Program-made: the position numbers and the translations under genes | From: Acetobacterium paludosum | Lineage (GTDB): Bacteria; Bacillota; Clostridia; Eubacteriales; Eubacteriaceae | Assembly (NCBI RefSeq): GCF_008086595.1 | Contig: NZ_RXYA01000011.1 | Span: 62,001-126,000, forward strand | Direction: 5' to 3' | Length of the DNA stretch: 64,000 nt | Shown: positions 63,054-64,000 of the stretch, one piece after another | Layout of the letters: every line of letters starts with the position of its first letter | How positions within the stretch are numbered: the first letter of the stretch is position 1 | Notes under the pieces: model-generated | The model's database searches: none | Seen by the model: only the letters and a program-made list of their open reading frames with translations | What the model was told of the DNA's origin: nothing

Positions 63054-63905
63054 ATGATACAGGCAAATTATCATGTGCATTCTAATTATTGTGATGGAAA
63101 AAATAGTTTAGAAGAAATGGTTAAAGCCGGCATCGAAGCGGGTCTTAAAAGTATGGGATTATCGAGCCATATGCCATTGCCATTTTTAAATGATTGGACA
63201 ATGGAAGAAGCTAATCTCGAAAATTATTTTAAAGACATTGCTAATCTTAAAAAAAAGTATGCATTATCAATTGAACTCTACTGCGGAATGGAAATCGATT
63301 ATTTTATCGATCGCAAAGATATTTCTGAACTTGCAAAAAAAGTATGGCCAAGACTTGATTATACCATTATGTCCATTCACACGATCGGATCCACTTACCG
63401 TGATGACATTTCTTATATTGATGATTCTCAGGAGGATTTTGCCAAGGGAATCAGAAACTACTATAATAATCAATCACAAAAATTCATTGAGGACTATTTT
63501 AAAGCTGTTGGCAATATGGTTAAAAAGTATCAGCCTGATATTTTAGGCCATATCGACCTCATAAAAAAATACAATCAGGGCAATTTCTTTTTTAATGAGA
63601 AAGATACCTGGTATCAGGAGACGGTTAAACATTGCCTAGATGTCATTGCGATGACAAATACCCGAATGGAGATTAATACCGGGGCTAATATGCGAGTACC
63701 TGGAGTTGGACGGTATCCTTCAGATTGGATGATACCGGAAATGTGTAAACGAAACATTCCCATTACAATCGGCGGAGATACTCATTCAGTTGAAGGAATT
63801 GTAAATGAATTTAATGAAGCGGAAGCAATATTATTAAGTTGTGGATATAAGGAATATTGGATACTAAAAAAAGGCCGGTGGGAATCACAACCTTTAGGAG
63901 TGTGA
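63054..63905 (+). CDS. PHP-domain histidinol-phosphatase-like protein
   Basis: This 283-residue protein has the PHP metallophosphoesterase motifs NYHVHSNYCDGKNS at residues 4-17, LSSHMPLP near 43, CGMEIDYF near 80, SIHTIGST near 108, ILGHIDLIKKY and the C-terminal IGGDTHSVEGI. It matches HisK-type histidinol-phosphatases, but no his genes are nearby, so another phosphate ester is possible. The ATG at 63054 follows TTGGAGG; the earlier ATG at 62970 lies in the terminator. Confidence 0.9.
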   Translation: MIQANYHVHSNYCDGKNSLEEMVKAGIEAGLKSMGLSSHMPLPFLNDWTMEEANLENYFKDIANLKKKYALSIELYCGMEIDYFIDRKDISELAKKVWPRLDYTIMSIHTIGSTYRDDISYIDDSQEDFAKGIRNYYNNQSQKFIEDYFKAVGNMVKKYQPDILGHIDLIKKYNQGNFFFNEKDTWYQETVKHCLDVIAMTNTRMEINTGANMRVPGVGRYPSDWMIPEMCKRNIPITIGGDTHSVEGIVNEFNEAEAILLSCGYKEYWILKKGRWESQPLGV

Positions 63906-63906
63906 A

Positions 63907-64000
63907 ATGGATAAGCTTGATCGCAAAAAAATCCTATACATTCTCATCGTGCTTGTTTTTTTGTGCGTTTTTTGGGGATGGTACCACTTTAAAACTTCAA
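63907..64000 (+). CDS. Membrane-anchored protein, 3' truncated
   Basis: An ATG one base after the phosphatase stop (preceded by AGGAG) opens a frame that runs off the window. The 31 residues seen are a charged start (MDKLDRKK) and a hydrophobic segment (ILYILIVLVFLCVFWGW), an uncleaved signal anchor or first membrane helix. The rest and the function are not visible. Confidence 0.7.
   Translation, partial: MDKLDRKKILYILIVLVFLCVFWGWYHFKTS

Overview
The window reads as chromosomal core sequence of an anaerobic, moderately AT-rich Gram-positive of the class Clostridia. Three things point to an acetogen-like member of the Eubacteriaceae (Acetobacterium or a close relative): the nusB-xseA-xseB-ispA-OLE RNA-oapA-tlyA-nadK-argR-recN locus, the SCIFF ranthipeptide pair behind tgt-yajC, and a PduL-type phosphotransacylase. 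Genus assignment is inference. No tRNA or rRNA genes, prophage, IS transposase or CRISPR array were seen.

Bases 1-13,800: the tail of a MocR-type aminotransferase gene, a U32 peptidase-family protein, mutS2, dcd, the cysteine desulfurase/thiI pair for tRNA 4-thiouridine, hflX with an N-terminal JAMM-like domain, an IMPACT/YigZ protein, a VanZ-like membrane protein and radA. A small repeat/palindrome cluster sits between thiI and hflX. A promoter-terminator unit with no ORF sits before vanZ.

Bases 13,800-24,800: 6S RNA, then ruvAB-queA-tgt-yajC (Holliday junction processing and queuosine tRNA modification), the 48-residue SCIFF precursor (too short for ordinary ORF calling) with its radical SAM maturase, rho carrying a duplicated RNA-binding domain, rpmE, prmC, efp, an acidic zinc-ribbon protein and an Asp23 protein.

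Bases 24,800-35,400: a strongly base-paired intergenic RNA candidate, nusB, a TsaD paralogue, xseAB, ispA, OLE RNA with its own promoter, its membrane partner OapA, tlyA, nadK, argR, recN, pduL and lgt. The dxs gene that often lies between oapA and tlyA is absent here.

Bases 35,400-41,650: a variable stretch with a ComM-like ATPase, an EamA exporter, an MFS transporter preceded by a 31-codon ORF and a large inverted repeat, a TetR regulator with a perfect 13-bp inverted repeat in its divergent promoter region, a DUF6530-like protein and a GIY-YIG protein. Bases 41,650-49,010: the arginine pathway as two divergent operons, argGH (-) and argCJBD (+). Candidate ARG boxes overlap both promoters, the repressor argR is 12 kb away, and there is a structured leader before argC.

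Bases 49,010-64,000: two OmpR/histidine-kinase systems back to back, a YbhN-like membrane protein, trmL, a split Fe-S fumarase-type hydro-lyase co-encoded with an aminotransferase and a LacI regulator, a TraB-family protein, a polar amino acid ABC transporter, a PHP-type phosphatase and the start of a membrane-anchored protein.

The least explained signals are the structured RNA before nusB, the argC leader hairpin, the small ORF plus hairpin before the MFS gene, the tandem RNA-binding domains of Rho and the JAMM-like domain on HflX.
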